This document shows positions 10,082 through 23,400 of a stretch of DNA of 64,000 nucleotides, piece after piece; the stretch's first letter is position 1, and the number at the start of each line of letters is the position of its first letter. A model generated the notes under the pieces. That model saw only the letters and a list, made by a program, of their open reading frames with translations. It searched no databases and was not told the DNA's origin. Made by a program: the position numbers and the translations under genes. The stretch lies in the NCBI GenBank assembly GCA_012064415.1, contig SSNU01000128.1, positions 1 to 64,000 of the forward strand, given 5' to 3'. This DNA is from Gyrodactylus bullatarudis (taxonomy: Eukaryota > Platyhelminthes > Monogenea > Gyrodactylidea > Gyrodactylidae).

Positions 10082-10899
10082 TCCAAAATACATCTATTCC
10101 TCCTCCCACGCATATTAAACTTAATCAACCAATAAAAGCTCCTCTGCCTCCTTCTACTACCTCATTGGTTAATGCTGTTAAGGCTCCATTTTCAAACACT
10201 CATCATCATGTAAAAAACGTGTCTAACGCAAATATTTCTGGTCGGAAATGGAATAAGATTTTTAAACTAATTATTTATTCTTCCAACATCAATCTCAATA
10301 CTGCTCAGGAAGTTCCCGACTATATCAAAACAACCGTTAATAACTATCAAGGTAAACTTGTAATAGGACCAATTAATGAAGGAGTTCCCAATTATATTCG
10401 GATTGAATCTTGATTTAAAATTCCCCAAAAGGATCTTACCTGTATATATAATCACTTCAAACCCAAGGGAATTACTATTGCCCGTCATAACCCAAAAAAG
10501 TTTAAAAAATCCGTTGTACCTAAATCTGTTCCAATTATACCTGTCCAACCTGTTTATGATGACTCTCGAAATACAATTGAAATCCTCCAAGAAATCAACA
10601 AGTCATCTGCTCACCTTATCAATTCCTCCACAACTCAATCCCAACTGGTTGTTAACAAGAATAAAAGGATTCTTGTATCTCCTTCTTCGGTAGATTCTAC
10701 CCATACTTGCAGGAAAAGACATTTTTCACAACCTCCTGCTGTCAAAGCAAATCATGGTCAAAATTTCGACTCCTCTGACATTGATATGGACTCATCCCGA
10801 ACCAATTACAATCCAATGGCCAATTCATCGTTAACTGACAATGATGCAGGCAATCAATTGTCTATCCTAAATTTCTTCAAGCCAATCTCTCCTAACTAA
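10082..10899 (+). pseudogene. LINE ORF1-like region, broken
   Basis: Frames read from the region give a Pro/Ser/Lys-rich protein with phrases such as FKPKGITIARHNPKKFKK and a serine/proline-rich tail ending ILNFFKPISPN. At least one stop (about 10411) and frame changes interrupt it. It directly precedes the endonuclease ORF, which is where ORF1 of APE-type LINEs lies. I see no clear RNA-recognition or zinc-knuckle motif. Confidence 0.5.
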
Positions 10900-11023
10900 A
10901 GATTCAGTTCTGCTCAACCTCCACTTCCTGTCGGCCGTGTGAAACATGTATCCGGTCATGATTGTGCTTCAAAATCAACTTTTGACAAATCTGTTAAACC
11001 AATTGTGTCTTTCAATAACCTGA

Positions 11024-12240
11024 ATGTTCAAAAGTGTGAGTCTAATAAGTTTTTTCATTGATCATTCTGGGTTTCTTCTTTTAAATGCTCGATCGTTACT
11101 ATCTAAGGATACCTTTATCAATATCAAAAATATCTTGGAAAACTATAGACCTTCGATGTTTTTTATTACCGAATCCTGGCTCAATCCATTTGTTTCCAAT
11201 TCTTTAATTGATATTCCTGACTATCTATTACTTAGGGCCGATCGACTTGATGCTACTGGTGGTGGTGTTTGTATTTACATTCATAACTCTATTAAGATTT
11301 TATCTTACAAAATTTTTAATATACCACTTCAACTAATTTATCTGGACATACTATTGAATAATTCTAAATGCTCTTTTATTTTGTTGTATAAACCACCTAT
11401 TAGCAGTAAATATTTTGTTACGAACGATATTCTCTGTTATCATCTTTCAAAAATTCTAAACTCTCCTGGAAATTCCCTAACCATTCTTGGTGATTTCAAT
11501 TTTCCTACGTTAAATAACCTTCCGGAGATCCCCTCTGTTCTTGAAGAACTACTCATCAGTTATAATCTTCATCAGATTGTGTCCTGTCCTACCCGCAATG
11601 AAAAAATTTTAGACTTGATTTTCTCTAACCTTTTTCATAACGCTTCGTCACATACTGTTCCCTTTTCAGATCATAATTTATTATTTTTCAACATTTCATT
11701 ATCTAATCATTCTATGTTTTATCAAAAAATTAAAAAAGTTGTGGACTTTGATAAATGTAACAATTTAATTCAAAAATTCTCCTCCCTCATCTTCAATAAT
11801 AATATTTTTAATAGCCAAATGTTTTACTCCATTTTAGTAAAAGCATCTAGAATTACTGTTAACTCCAAGAAATTCTTGAGCCATAACCTAAATCTAGACT
11901 TAATATCCCTTCAAGCTTTTGAAAATAATGTTACAGCAGATCTTAAGTCCAACCCCCAAAAAGGTTGGTCTAAATTTAGAAAACTTTTAAATATTAATAA
12001 AACCTCCTCTATTAAAAATTTTTCCGATCCGTCTGATCAATCATTTTGTAATGAAATTAATAAATCTTTTTTAAACTCATTTAATAAGGTAGAAAAAATT
12101 TGTAACATTCAAACAAAATTCCCTCCCCCCATTATTACCCTATGCGATCTCAATATTATTCTCTCTTCCTGTACTAATAATAAAAGACTTGATGCTAATT
12201 TTAACTCATTCAATCTACTATCTAATTTATCCCCCAATTT
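11024..12240 (+). pseudogene. LINE ORF2 part 1: AP-type endonuclease
   Basis: The frame carries the family landmarks in order: LNARSL near the start, FFITESWL (catalytic Glu), GGGVCIYI, LGDFNFP (catalytic Asp/Asn), ILDLIFSN, and PFSDHNLLFF (catalytic Asp-His). It encodes the target-nicking endonuclease of an APE-type LINE. The usable frame runs to about 12240, where a one-base shift moves the protein into the next frame. The shift breaks the single long ORF2 this family should have. First Met at 11024; upstream sequence may also belong. Confidence 0.8.
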
Positions 12241-13505
12241 TCGAATTCATCTTGTCTACTATCCTAAATCGTTGTATAACCGAATGCTTCATTCCCGATG
12301 ATTGGCTTCTAGTCAAAATAACCCCCATTCCCAAAATAAAAAATTATTCCAATTATTCAGACCTACGGCCAATTTCCTCGTTGAACATATTCCTTTCTAT
12401 TCTTGATCGATATCTCACTGATGAGATCAGCAAATCCCTTCCGCAGCCTTTCCCAGATAAAACTCAACACGGTTTCCTTCCGGGAAAAAACACGTCTACT
12501 AATATTTTTGAATTTTTAAATTATTCCCTTCCCTTATTGCAAGAGTCCTCATACATTATTATTCACTATTTGGATATTTCCAAAGCCTTTGATAGGCTTA
12601 AATTCTCCTACATTAAACAAAAACTAATTGAACTAAAAATAGATCCATATATTATAAATTTAACAATGCTTTTCCTCGTTAAAAGAGTGCAATTTGTTCA
12701 GTTTAATAACACCACTAGTAATAAATCTCCGATTAATTCGGGTGTTCCTCAAGGTTCTTATATCGGCCCACTTCTCTTTAATATTTGCTTCGCTGATATT
12801 CAGCTCCCCGGGGATTGTGAGGGTATCCTCGTTAAATTTGCTGACGATATTAAATTCGTCTTTAATGTAAAAAACTCATTTGACATTATAAAAATCAACT
12901 ACAACTTCTCTCTTTTCAAAGATTCCCTTGAGGCGATGGGGCTCTATATTAATAGAGATAAATGCAAAATCATGCTCCCATCCGGTCTCCCTGCAACCCT
13001 TATGGAATCGCTTCTACTTCCTGGAGAAATTGTCTCCTTTACTTGTGATCTGGGGTTCGGTATTAATAATAACTTAAAAATTGATCCCTTTTATCAGTTA
13101 TCTAAAATAAAATTCTCTATTTTTACAATTTTAAAATTATCAAAATCAGTAAACCTAAGGCTCAAGGCTTATAAATCCCTGGTGTTGCCTTTGATAGATT
13201 ACAACTCTACTTTCTTGGTCAATCTTACTAACTCTCAAGCTCGTGAAATTGAAAGAATTCAAAGTAAATTTCTATATTGGCTCTTCCCCTTTTTAGAATC
13301 ATATAATTCTCGGATTCTAGCCTCGGATCTTCAGCCTCTTTGGGTTCGAAGATATGCTTTTATTGTAAAAAATTTCCTAGCAACTTCTTCTCCGATCGAG
13401 CATAACTATAACTTTAGACATCAATCCTATAAAAAATCCTTTCTACTCCCATCTTATGAATCAATCAATAATAAGTATAAAATTTACGACTGTGATAATC
13501 CTTAG
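12236..13505 (+). pseudogene. LINE ORF2 part 2: reverse transcriptase
   Basis: Contains the RT landmarks VKITPIPKIK, LRPISSLNIF, HGFLPGKNTST, HYLDISKAFDR (first catalytic Asp), SGVPQGSYIGPLLFN, and LVKFADDIKFV (the catalytic DD pair). A conserved thumb/connection region follows with RLKAYKSLVL and RIQSKFLYWLF. A stop at 13503-13505 is probably a point mutation, because the frame continues as LKSIMQHIRKKIDYTHSLLYPDLH to about 13583. With the shift at about 12236, this copy is inactive as it stands. Confidence 0.85.
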
Positions 13506-14040
13506 TGTTTGAAATCTATTATGCAGCATATTCGTAAGAAGATAGATTATACTCATTCTCTCCTTTATCCAGATCTTCACTAAAAACCAGAATGATTCTT
13601 TGAAACTATTTATTAGATTTATATTTTATTATGTTCTTATAACATCTCAATGACTTTGAACTATTTTTCTATTTACTCATTCATTTTAAATACAGATTAT
13701 TTTCTAACAAAAAAAAAAAATAATATCAATGTCAATATTGGTGAAATCGAAATAGGGGATAGTTCAGGTAATATTCCGATTAAATCTACTTTTACTAATA
13801 GTATTGATTGAATCATCAGCAAAGTTGAGATTATTATTTATACAATATCAGATAAAAGGGTTAATGGAATAAACTTGAGTACGCTTTGAGAAATGATCAA
13901 AACCAACGGGTATCAGACGACATTAATCCTAACTAATGATTACTAACCATAAAGGCCTGAAAAAGCCTAAAATGACTTCAATTTTATCTAATATTCCATT
14001 TATCATCATTCTTGTTACGTTTATCCTATTAAATATGATT

Positions 14041-14458
14041 TAAAGTATCGGCATTTGGTATTTTATTCTCCTGAAAGGGTCCCATTTCATATCCTCTGGA
14101 TCATTAATTCCCAAAGTTCATCAAAAGGAATTGGTCTGCCAAATTCAATTAAAAATTATCTGATTTCATCATAAAATCTTTGATTTGGTGACTTGATCAC
14201 ATTGTTCTTCGAAAATATTTTACTCGTGCCAGACTAATTCCCAATTGAGAGGAAATTTCTTTGGAAGTTTTGACTTCCGCAACTGAACAATTGATGTCAG
14301 TCCTCAGATCATGTTTCATGGTTGTTAACAGTGAAAATGAATTGTTGATCAAATTGAAATTTAGAGTGTTCTCACTGGACAAAAAATAATCGAAAGGTTT
14401 AGAGGATATGAAATGGGACCCTTTCAGGAGAATAAAATACCAAATGCCGATACTTTGC
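14041..14458. repeat. Inverted-repeat element with about 60-bp arms
   Basis: 14041-14102 and 14398-14458 are inverted copies (AAAGTATCGGCATTTGGT at the left, its complement at the right). They enclose about 300 bp without coding potential. It looks like a foldback/MITE; no target duplication was identified. Confidence 0.6.
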
Positions 14459-14734
14459 ACGTTGAAATTTGTAGTTGTATAAGAAGGATTGATTACTCAT
14501 TAATATTTCGAGTTAATCGTTGAACAACTCAGTGTGATTATAGGGGAATGAGTGATGTAAGCTATAATTACAGTTGTTCCCCAATTGTGGGTGTAAATAA
14601 GGGGAGGGGGTATAGGTCAAAAGTGTGAAAAGACGAAAAGGAGAAAAAATATTTTTTAAATCCAAAATCAAAACTGCTCCAATGTTTTATAGTATTTTAT
14701 GAGACAAGAAATGAACGAATCTGGTATTTTTATT

Positions 14735-14890
14735 AGACAGCCTCTAATTAAATGTAGTCTACGCTTCGGGATAATAAAAATTTTCCAATAGACATTTTCT
14801 AATCGTCAACTTTCTGCTTGTAGACTTCAGAAAAATATCTGCAAACAAAAGTCAACGTCTAAAATAAAGACTGGATCAAGAAATAATATT
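14735..14890 (+). repeat. Dispersed repeat, inverted copy at 27736-27935
   Basis: Shares the phrases TGTAGTCTAC and AAAATAAAGACTGGATCAAG with the complement of 27736-27935, in the same order over about 150 bp. Nature unknown. Confidence 0.55.
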
Positions 14891-14991
14891 AAATTGAATA
14901 TTGAATCACAATGATTTTATGATTTGACAATAATATTTATGACCATAACATTATTATTATAGTGAGGAGGAAACATGTTTAAGATCTTGGT

Positions 14992-15190
14992 TTGATATGC
15001 GATAATTTTCTTTGCTTTAATCTCCATATAAAGAAAATAACAAATTTATTTGCAAGTCGTACACTTCACATTTCAAAACTTGTTAAAACCCCAGCTTTAA
15101 AAATTTGTCTCTTCAAATTCTATGCTTGTGCCATTGTTGAGTATTGCTCAGCCATTTGGAACCCATCCTCTATTAGATCTTATTACTTTC
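14992..15190 (+). pseudogene. LINE reverse-transcriptase C-terminal scrap, second family
   Basis: The frame LHIKKITNLFASRTLHISKL, followed by ALKICLFKFYACAIVEYCSA and IWNPSS, fits the segment after the RT active site of many LINEs (Y-x-x-x-I-x-x-YCS-x-IWNPS). It is only about 65 codons and cut at both ends. It is not the same family as the LINE at 10-13.7 kb. Confidence 0.65.
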
Positions 15191-15277
15191 ATGTAGCCAT
15201 TGAAGATTTTAAAACAAAATAATTTTTTTATTAACATCATAAATAGGGTTTAAATCATATGTTCTACTCATCAATCG

Positions 15278-15636
15278 AAATGTTGTTTTACAGTCTACTT
15301 TTGAAAGTGAAAGTGTTAAGCCTCTTGTGAAGAAGGTTACAGATTATTCCGCCAAATTGCGTAACAACAAAAAATATAGAAATGAATTGGAGGAATTCAT
15401 TCCTATCAAGCTATCGAGGATGAACAAATCACTCAACTCTTCAAAGCGTGTGGTAAAAATTAAGGCTAACGCTCCTACTCAAATCAAGGCTGATTTCCTT
15501 CAGTATGATAGTCAGCTCGGTATATTGATGCTGCTCGATATGGTATTGATATATATATCGAAAGATTATTGCCCTCCAATATTAAACAATATATCGCCAT
15601 ACCGAAAAATATCGAAAATCGATATGGACAGGTCTA
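15278..15636 (+). pseudogene. Rearranged hAT transposon derivative
   Basis: 15278-15410 matches about 24708-24838 of the complete hAT element (middle of the transposase). It is followed directly by sequence matching about 23813-23910 (near the N-terminus) and then by the element's right end (15535-15636). The internal order is thus swapped relative to the intact copy. It ends in GATATGGACAGGTCTA, the hAT right terminus. The left terminus is not found nearby, so the copy is incomplete. It lies inside a decayed copy of the Cys-rich peptide gene. Confidence 0.75.
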
Positions 15637-15715
15637 GGTTGAATAATTGTGGAAAATGTAGAATCAGTGGTCAACATATTTCTGTGGATGTTAAAATAAA
15701 ATATTTAATCACATT
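15637..15715 (+). pseudogene. Decayed 3' end of a Cys-rich peptide gene paralogue
   Basis: Immediately after the hAT terminus the sequence reads as NCGKCRISG, matching NCGRCRIKG of the peptide gene at 4754-4972. The DNA match is nearly continuous over about 28 bp and then diverges. The final Cys residues are lost. The hAT derivative apparently interrupted this paralogue in the codons just before NCG. Confidence 0.6.
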
Positions 15716-16671
15716 ATTTTACTCAGTGAAATTTTTACAGTATGCTTGTCAGATAGAAATAATGAGATTCTGAAATTTTGAAAAAATTTTAGCGTTTGGA
15801 TTTCGAGAAATATTTGAATTTGTGTTTGACCGAATTTAAGATATTATTTTTGCTCTAAAAAGTTTATTTAAGCTGGCATTAAAATTCTTAAAGAATTGTA
15901 ATAAACTGCGAAAAATTCTCTGCAAACCGTTGCTCAAAACTTCTCAGCTATCATCTCTAGTTTAGTTATGCTCGATAGTATCTCTCTAATTTTGGTTTTT
16001 TTTAGCAAAATCATAAATTTAAAATCTCTTTTTGAAGCTGTTAGGCATGGCGCAGGAAATTTTCCTTTCACTGGCATGTGTGAAAATAGTTGAATTTTAT
16101 GAATCTGATTTAAAAATCTGGAAAAACGTCTTAATTTCGATTAAAAACGAGGAAATACATCATTTTCTGGAAATTTATGATTGAAGATTTGAATGAATAG
16201 TTTTAAATACTGTATAGCTTTCTAAAATTAAGAGAAGTTCACTTCACGTGGTAATTCTTTGCAAAAGCAAGAGAGAAATTAGAATTCTTATGCTATTGAA
16301 AATGAAGTTATGATTGAATTTTTTCAAAGCCTTCAAAACCTTTTCTTGAATATTGCTTGAAACTTTGTAAAGCGGGTTTTTAGCAGAAGTAAAATAATCC
16401 ACAAAATATGCGAAACTGCTGCCTCTTCTCTGAACATGATTTTCTGCTAGATATCATTTTCTTTAATGTTCTCTATTCTTATCATACAAAATTTTCATAA
16501 AATAATTATAATTCATATCAAATAGGAGTTAAAGTTACAAAAAGTTACATAACGAGAATTTTAAATCACCTTTGAGTACTTTGAAATGAAAAAAATATAC
16601 ATAAACTTATGAGTAATTGTCCTTCAGTTGAATAGTGTAATTGATAAATAAAACTAATTTTAAATCGATCA

Positions 16672-16960
16672 TAACGTTGTTCGCTTGCTACTTGACTAAT
16701 AGTTGTCTTCTGGCTTGTATTGGTCTATCTGTAGAAAAAGAAAGGGGAGAGAAAGGTTTAGTATTTCTTAGAGAATATAAAAATTACAGTGATTGTTATA
16801 GTAATCAGAATTATTAGAGTAATAACCCTGATAATATAATTCATCACCTTTCTTTTTCAGATACAGATAGACCAATACAAGCCAGAAGACAACTATTAGT
16901 CAGGTAGCAAGCGAACAATGTTATAGTCAATCTATGCCGAACAGCTCCCTGAAGAACTAC
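16672..16960. repeat. Foldback MITE copy B
   Basis: The left arm (GTTCGCTTGCTACTTGACTA...) and right arm (...AGCAAGCGAACAATGTTATA) are inverted copies. The interior is A/T-rich, and the right end runs on through TGCCGAACAGCTCCCTGAAG. Arms match the hairpin at 5597-5811. The interior (16745-16850) matches the inverted sequence at 34020-34120. Confidence 0.7.
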
Positions 16961-17096
16961 TTGGTTCAAAATTACTATTTTTAAAGTAGTTTTATTATAT
17001 CAAAAAAAAGTAAGAATCAAAATCATGTTCATACACAAAAAATTATTTTAATTGATAGTTTAGAAAAAGGAACAGCAAAATATAAACATTTACAAA

Positions 17097-17437
17097 TCAA
17101 AGTTCATCTTTCTTATCGGATTTCGAATCTATCAGAAAAGAAAAAGAGAATAATTAAAATTTGAGCAACATCTAGATTTTATCGAAAAAAACAAACCATT
17201 TTCATTGGAATCTTTCATTGAATCCGTTTCCGAATCAGTTTTATTTTGGCTTATAATTCTTTTAATTTCATCGTCATAGCCTTTCCATTCTGGCAGGATT
17301 CGGGTAGCAGCAGATAGTTTGGGCTCTTTTGTTAAAGGATTATTACATAGATCGATAGTTTTTGCTTTTGATTTGCTCTCTTGTGAGCACCAGGTCTCAC
17401 ACCAGAGCCATTCTTGTGGCAAACTTTTAATGGGAAC
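17097..17437 (-). CDS. UGGT: UGGT final two exons with KDEL retrieval signal
   Basis: Exon 18 (17437-17197) begins [17 protein letters not shown] and carries [15 protein letters not shown], strongly conserved in the C-terminal part of GT24. Its tail is an acidic Ser/Asp/Asn-rich linker. A 68-nt intron then joins a 32-nt exon (17128-17097) coding for [10 protein letters not shown] and stop. The KDEL ending, visible only after splicing, fixes both the splice and the ER-lumen location. Without removing the intron the frame would run into a hydrophobic random end. Confidence 0.9.
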
Positions 17438-20400
17438 CTGTTAAAAAAATTTTAAAATAACTTTACAAAGTGCTAATTATTTTTTTTATGTTTTCGTAAA
17501 TATTGAAACTCACGAATATTTTCGTGAATATTGAAAATGAAACTTGAATGAAACCCCCTATGGTTTGTGTATACGCTGAATTGCAATATAGAGTGTATTT
17601 TCTTCAACGAAATTTCATTTAAGCGAATTGATAGCATGACAAAAAGAGCCTATAATCAGACCAAACGCCAAGGACCATTTCTTGCTCCATTTGGATTGTT
17701 AAAATAATTTTAAGGCACTAAAATTCCTATACACAATGATTTAAGTCTCAAATTACCTTAGTTTACTCAATCAGACTATCATCATTTTCCATCAAAGTTT
17801 GAGGTTCGTAAATTCGGTTTATACTTTTTTTAAACAAACGATAAGAACTCAAAAATAATTGATTTGTTTTTTACATTTATTCAAAAAACAAATAATCATG
17901 TGCTTAACATCTGAGCAACATCGAATCATCAAATTGTTAAAGTCCAGAAATATGAAAGTCTCAGAGATAGCAAGGGAGATGCGTACTTCGAAATCTACTG
18001 TATATAGAGTACTGTTTAACCAAGTTTCAGCCGATTATAAACCAGCTGGCCGCAAAAAAGCTTTCACGGCAAGAGAAAAAGTTCGATTGTGCATGATCAT
18101 AAAGCGCCATCATGCCAGCACTATCAAAGAGATTCAGAAAAATTTCTATCCTGATGTCAGATATCATACTTTATACACGTAAGCTTCTTATTTATCAATT
18201 AATTTCATAGTAACATGAGAAGACTCGGTCATTACCTTGTGAATGGCTTGATCAAACAGCTTCTCACAAAGAAGAATATCCAAGACAGAATTGTATTCTG
18301 TAGAAATTACCTAAATTTCCCATTGTCCTTTTGGCGTGATGTTATCTTTATTGATGAGGTAACATTTCAAAATATTTAAGTAAATGGAAGGGGAAGAGTG
18401 ATAGTTTCAAGATATTTCAAGCGTTGTCATACTCAGATACAAGGTAGAGTCAAATACTGCTCAAAAAAGATGTTTCTTGTGTCGATGCGTTATGGACAAC
18501 GCCCTGTTTTCACGCCAGTCAATGGAACAATGGATCAACACGATTTCCAAAGATTGCTGAACATAAACCTTTCTTCCTATACTGGTTATCAGAGGCGTAC
18601 TCTACGACTTCTGATGGATAACGCCAGACCCCATGTTTCTCGGCTTGTATGTTTAAATTTTTAACATTTATTAGACACAACAATTCATGCGAGAAAATCG
18701 AATAACCTCTCTTCAAGGCTACCCAGCCAACAGTCCGGACTTGAATCCAATCGAGAATCTTTTCGGAATATTGAAGAACAAGTGGTATTTGGTTTCTGGT
18801 ATTAATTCCAGCGATGATATCATAAGAAAAGTTGAAATTCTTGGCCAAGATCACGTTAGCCAAGCAACAATAAATAATTTGATACTTTCCATGCCAAGAA
18901 GAATTGATCTTTGCCATCGAAAGAAAGGAAGAAACACAAAATATTGATTTATTTACTCAAGAAGAGAAACTGATTATTCTTTTAGATTTTGTATTATTTT
19001 TTTTACATTTCAATACATGTTTTTCAATAAATTTAACTCCTTTCAAAGATCAATGTTAACATTCTCGAAGTCATGCTAGTGTTAAGAATAAAGCTTTATT
19101 TTAGTCGGTTCTCTTCAGACCAAACTCCGACTTTGAAATTTTTGATATTTCTTGAGATCACTTTAATATCATAAATTACATATCATTACTTAAGAGTAAA
19201 TTTCTATTTTTTATCATCTCAATAAATATTTACCTTACCTTTGAATCGAACCAGCCCTTTCTAAGTTCAAAAGCAGAAACTATTCCAACTCGGCTAAATC
19301 ATACGCTAAAGTGGCTAGGGAAAAAATTATGAAAATATTCTCGTAAAAGTTATTTGTTTTTGTGATTGTTTACATTTTTAAAATACCACTTAAATGAACC
19401 CACGAAAACTTAAAAAATGGTAATTTCAAAAAGAATCACCTTTTTCATAGAATTATTGATTCACTGGTTTCAATCCTATTATTTCATCAGATCCAGATCA
19501 AATTTCTATGCAGAAATGGGACATGCGGATCAAAATTTTTCGTAGATTTCGAATTTGGCCTCAATTTTTATTTTAGATGCTTTTGAGAAGAATGATTTTG
19601 GATCATAAAAATACTCAAATTTGGCCAGATCAACATAAAATTTTGCCATATCAACGAACTGGTACATTCAAAACATCCTACAGATTCTTGATCCAATATC
19701 TGATCAGGAAAAGCAAAATTTTTCAAATTCCATTATTTCAAGAAAACTGAAAGGACTGGATCTCATTTGATCGATGATCCCAGAATTATTCGATATGCCA
19801 CACATGTTATGAATTCAGATTCTGAATCGTTGATAAATTCAACGTCTGATCTCATATTATTGATTCGACTAATAGCATGATTTGATCGAAAAATATCCAT
19901 CAAAACAGAATATCTGGACAGTTAGGCTACTTGTGAGTAGGTCTCAAAAATGAGACTGTAATGTGCGAGCTTATTTTCTTTAGTTAGAGTCTTATCAACC
20001 CTCTGCAGATAATATTTCATGCTACTCCACCCTTAATCTAAATATTATCGCAAAACAATTTCAATTATACTGTTTTCACAAAATTCTCATTTTCATATTA
20101 ACTAGCTTTACTTTGAATATTTATAATTAAATAATTATTTATTAATAAGAGTTGTAATTTACAACTTGGAAATATTATTTAGAAAAAGAGCTCCTCTTAT
20201 GGTCAAGCGTAAAGCCCTTTTTTGCTACTGCAACTTGAATTCATTAGGTTTGTTTTTAAAATTTTTCTGAGCCAATTCACAAGAAACCATGTTGATTTTT
20301 CAATTTAAAAACATACTAATTCTGAATAAACGCCCCCTTGGACATACGAGTTTTGCAAACACTCCAATATCGTGACTGAATGACTCTTCTAAATGCTTTT

Positions 20401-23400
20401 ATAAAAATGATGATAATGCCATGAAATCGAAATGTTTTTGATCATAAGGAAACTTTTAGGTATTATTTTATAAGGCTTTAAAGTTTTTACGCAAATGCAA
20501 ATAACCTTTCAATCCTATTTTGTGTTTTTTTGAGGAAGAGGGGATATAATGTTCAATAGCATAGATTAATTGAAAGAACCTATTCATGATTAGTAAATAC
20601 TACAGATAGATTTTGCAAATTATTAATTACCAAGGTGATTTTCTGATCAAGCTCGAAGAGACGATTCTAATGATATATAGAACGTACTGATATTTTAGAT
20701 TGCGACAAAAAAGAGATGAAAATATTGTATTAAATTTATGAGAAATTTACACTTGCAGTATCATTTTTTTCGTTTATTTCATTTACAGTGTAATAAACCG
20801 ATGTTTTTTTACACTCAACCCTCGCTTAACCAACTCAATAAAATTTGAAGCCATTTTTATTTGGAAGATTAAAAAAATTGTATTCCTTTATTGTTCCACT
20901 ACGAAAATTTTTTTTGCTGCTTGAATTTCTCATTATGCATAAAGCTTTCTACGAAATTTTTTGATGTTAAAATTGCAAAATACAAAAAAAATTTCCAAGT
21001 TAAAATTGGAAAAATATTAGCAGTATGATGAAAAAATTTTGAGAAAAATAACGTGAAATGATACTGTGTCAGTAAATTTTCATTATCATTGATACTGAAA
21101 GTGAAAGGATATATTGTTTATTGTCTATTATACTGTTTCTGAAATTATTTCATCTGGATACTGATGAAGAAAATAAAAGTGTAAATTTCCCTAAATTTAT
21201 AGCAAGGAAAAATATTCTCGATCTCTATTTACACAATTTTTCACGCAGTAGTCAAAGATTTCCTTGACAAACAAGCTTACTATTAATTTTGATCAGAACA
21301 AAGCTTAAAAATCAACATTTCATACTTAAGGGAATTAAAAAATCCAAAGTTGCTTAAAAGTAGAATCACCAACTTTAGCTGTTGAATGAAAAAAAATTGT
21401 AAAGTTTTTTATGACCTAAGGAACATGATCGAATTAAAACTCAATTGGAAATTGGAGTTTTGAAAAATCTATTCATATCTATTTGGTGGTTGAAATTAAC
21501 AGTAAAGATATCTTCTTTCCATATAAAATTTTTGTTTGAAAAAATATTGAATCAAAACCACATCATTAACAAAAGAAAATCAAATATGGAGCTGAGAAAT
21601 TAACTATCTTATTGATCTGAATTTCAAGATTCATTCATTTTTAAGGGGGTTTCTCGAGAAAGCTACAACTTTGGACTCAAATCTTCTGATCCGAATCGTT
21701 TTAATTACAAAAAAAATTCACAAACAGAGATAGAAAAATACTTTCTAATTTGGAAATATAAAAATAGATATATTTTGAAACAATATGCGATTTCTTTACT
21801 TTAAAAAAAATGATACATATTAAATTTTTTGTTCAACAAAATATTGAATTAAAATCCTTACGAAAATATTTATATCATTTTATGAAGGGTGAAGATATCT
21901 CTATATCTGTTGAAATTAAATCGTTAAGAAGCATTTCTTGAGAAATTATTATAGGCCAGAAATAATTCACTTATTTCCCCATGAGTTTTCCTCGATTCTA
22001 ATCAGCCCTTACATGTGACCATTGATTTTCGACTGAAATGTGTCCCATATAAGCAGAAGAACACTAGATATTATAGAAAGAGAACCGATAAAAATAACCC
22101 AAAATCTACTATAAACTTTGTTTGTTTTAAAAACTAATACTTTCGAGAAAATCAGGTAGTTCCTAAAATATTTTTTTAAAGAAAGAGTTTCGAATTAAAA
22201 ACTTACTTGATGAATCATATTGTTAGGCAGATCTTGGTCAAGATTGGCTAGACTATTTGGATCCTGGCTGAGAGTATGATATTGACCACGGAGGCGATCA
22301 CCAGCTGCCATTTTACGGAATCTCACAAGATCGACAACGTAAAGAGCACTGATGTGATAAGATTTCTCTCCAAGATGACTTGCCCAATAGCCACTTTTCC
22401 AGAATCGAAATCCATCCATCTCTTCTTTATCATTACAGAACGGAGTGTAACCATATGGGGCACCTTCCAGATCAAAGTTGGCCAATTCCTGAAGATCAGT
22501 TCGAACAACCTAGAATTTTTAAGTTGAAAAATATAGATTTTCATTATTTCTAAAGATCATTAATCATAACTCGAAAATTCAAAATCATTCAAAAAATCAG
22601 ATATGTAAGATAAAAGGTATGGCTCGAATAAAGTTATCTCAGATTTAAAATTTTTTAAACATTTTTCTGAAAGTCATATTTCCATTAATGTGAATAATTT
22701 TGTTGGTCTCTAAACTCATAAGGAAGGTTCGAGAAAACGAGCGTATATTTTAGTGATTAAAGTTATATTTTTATCTACTTTATATCATAGTTTTTCCAAT
22801 GTTTTTTTCAGTCATATGATTGAAACGACCTCATATCTAGGTTTGATAAACATAAATCTACCATATACCAAAGTTTCAAAGCAACAGGTTCTAAGATGAC
22901 GATTTTGAGAATTTTTCATAATTCATCGATGAAATTTATACCATTCGATTGAGAATCAAAAATTATATACTTTTCCACTATTCACACAGTAAAGTTTATA
23001 CTATTCTATATTTTGTTCAGACCCTTTCAATTCACACCTTACGTTAGTTATTGTGCGCCTTTTTGAACCGGAAAAGATTCTCAAGACAAGAAAATTAAAG
23101 AAAAATTAAAAGTTGCTTCTCTTTTCACATCTGCTAGTTGAGTGATTTTTGACTCGGCTAAATTCGGTCCGATGTTTGAAAGATTAAAATACTAAAACCA
23201 TTTGGTCTGTCTATTCTAATTGGCTTTTGTGGAAATACGAGGTCGATCTGTTATTTTAACTATTCAAAAAACTTATTTTGTGATAATTTATTTATAATAA
23301 TGATTTTCTTTTTAATTTAATAAATGTATAATTTCAAAGAAAAAAAAACAATATGATTGGCTAACAGTTTTGGTATAAACAATGAGAATGCAGCTGTAGA

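Larger units (their letters stand above)
10082..13720 (+). mobile_element. Nearly full APE-type non-LTR retrotransposon (LINE)
   Basis: The element shows the expected order. An ORF1-like segment is broken by stops and frameshifts (about 10100-10900). The apurinic-type endonuclease follows, then the reverse transcriptase, a conserved C-terminal segment ending at about 13583, a short 3' UTR and an A-run at about 13708-13720. Fragments of the family at 3645, 8770 and 9484 agree with it closely, which suggests recent activity. The 5' boundary is not defined by a target duplication I can see. CR1/L2/Jockey-type placement is inferred from the endonuclease and RT layout only. Confidence 0.85.
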
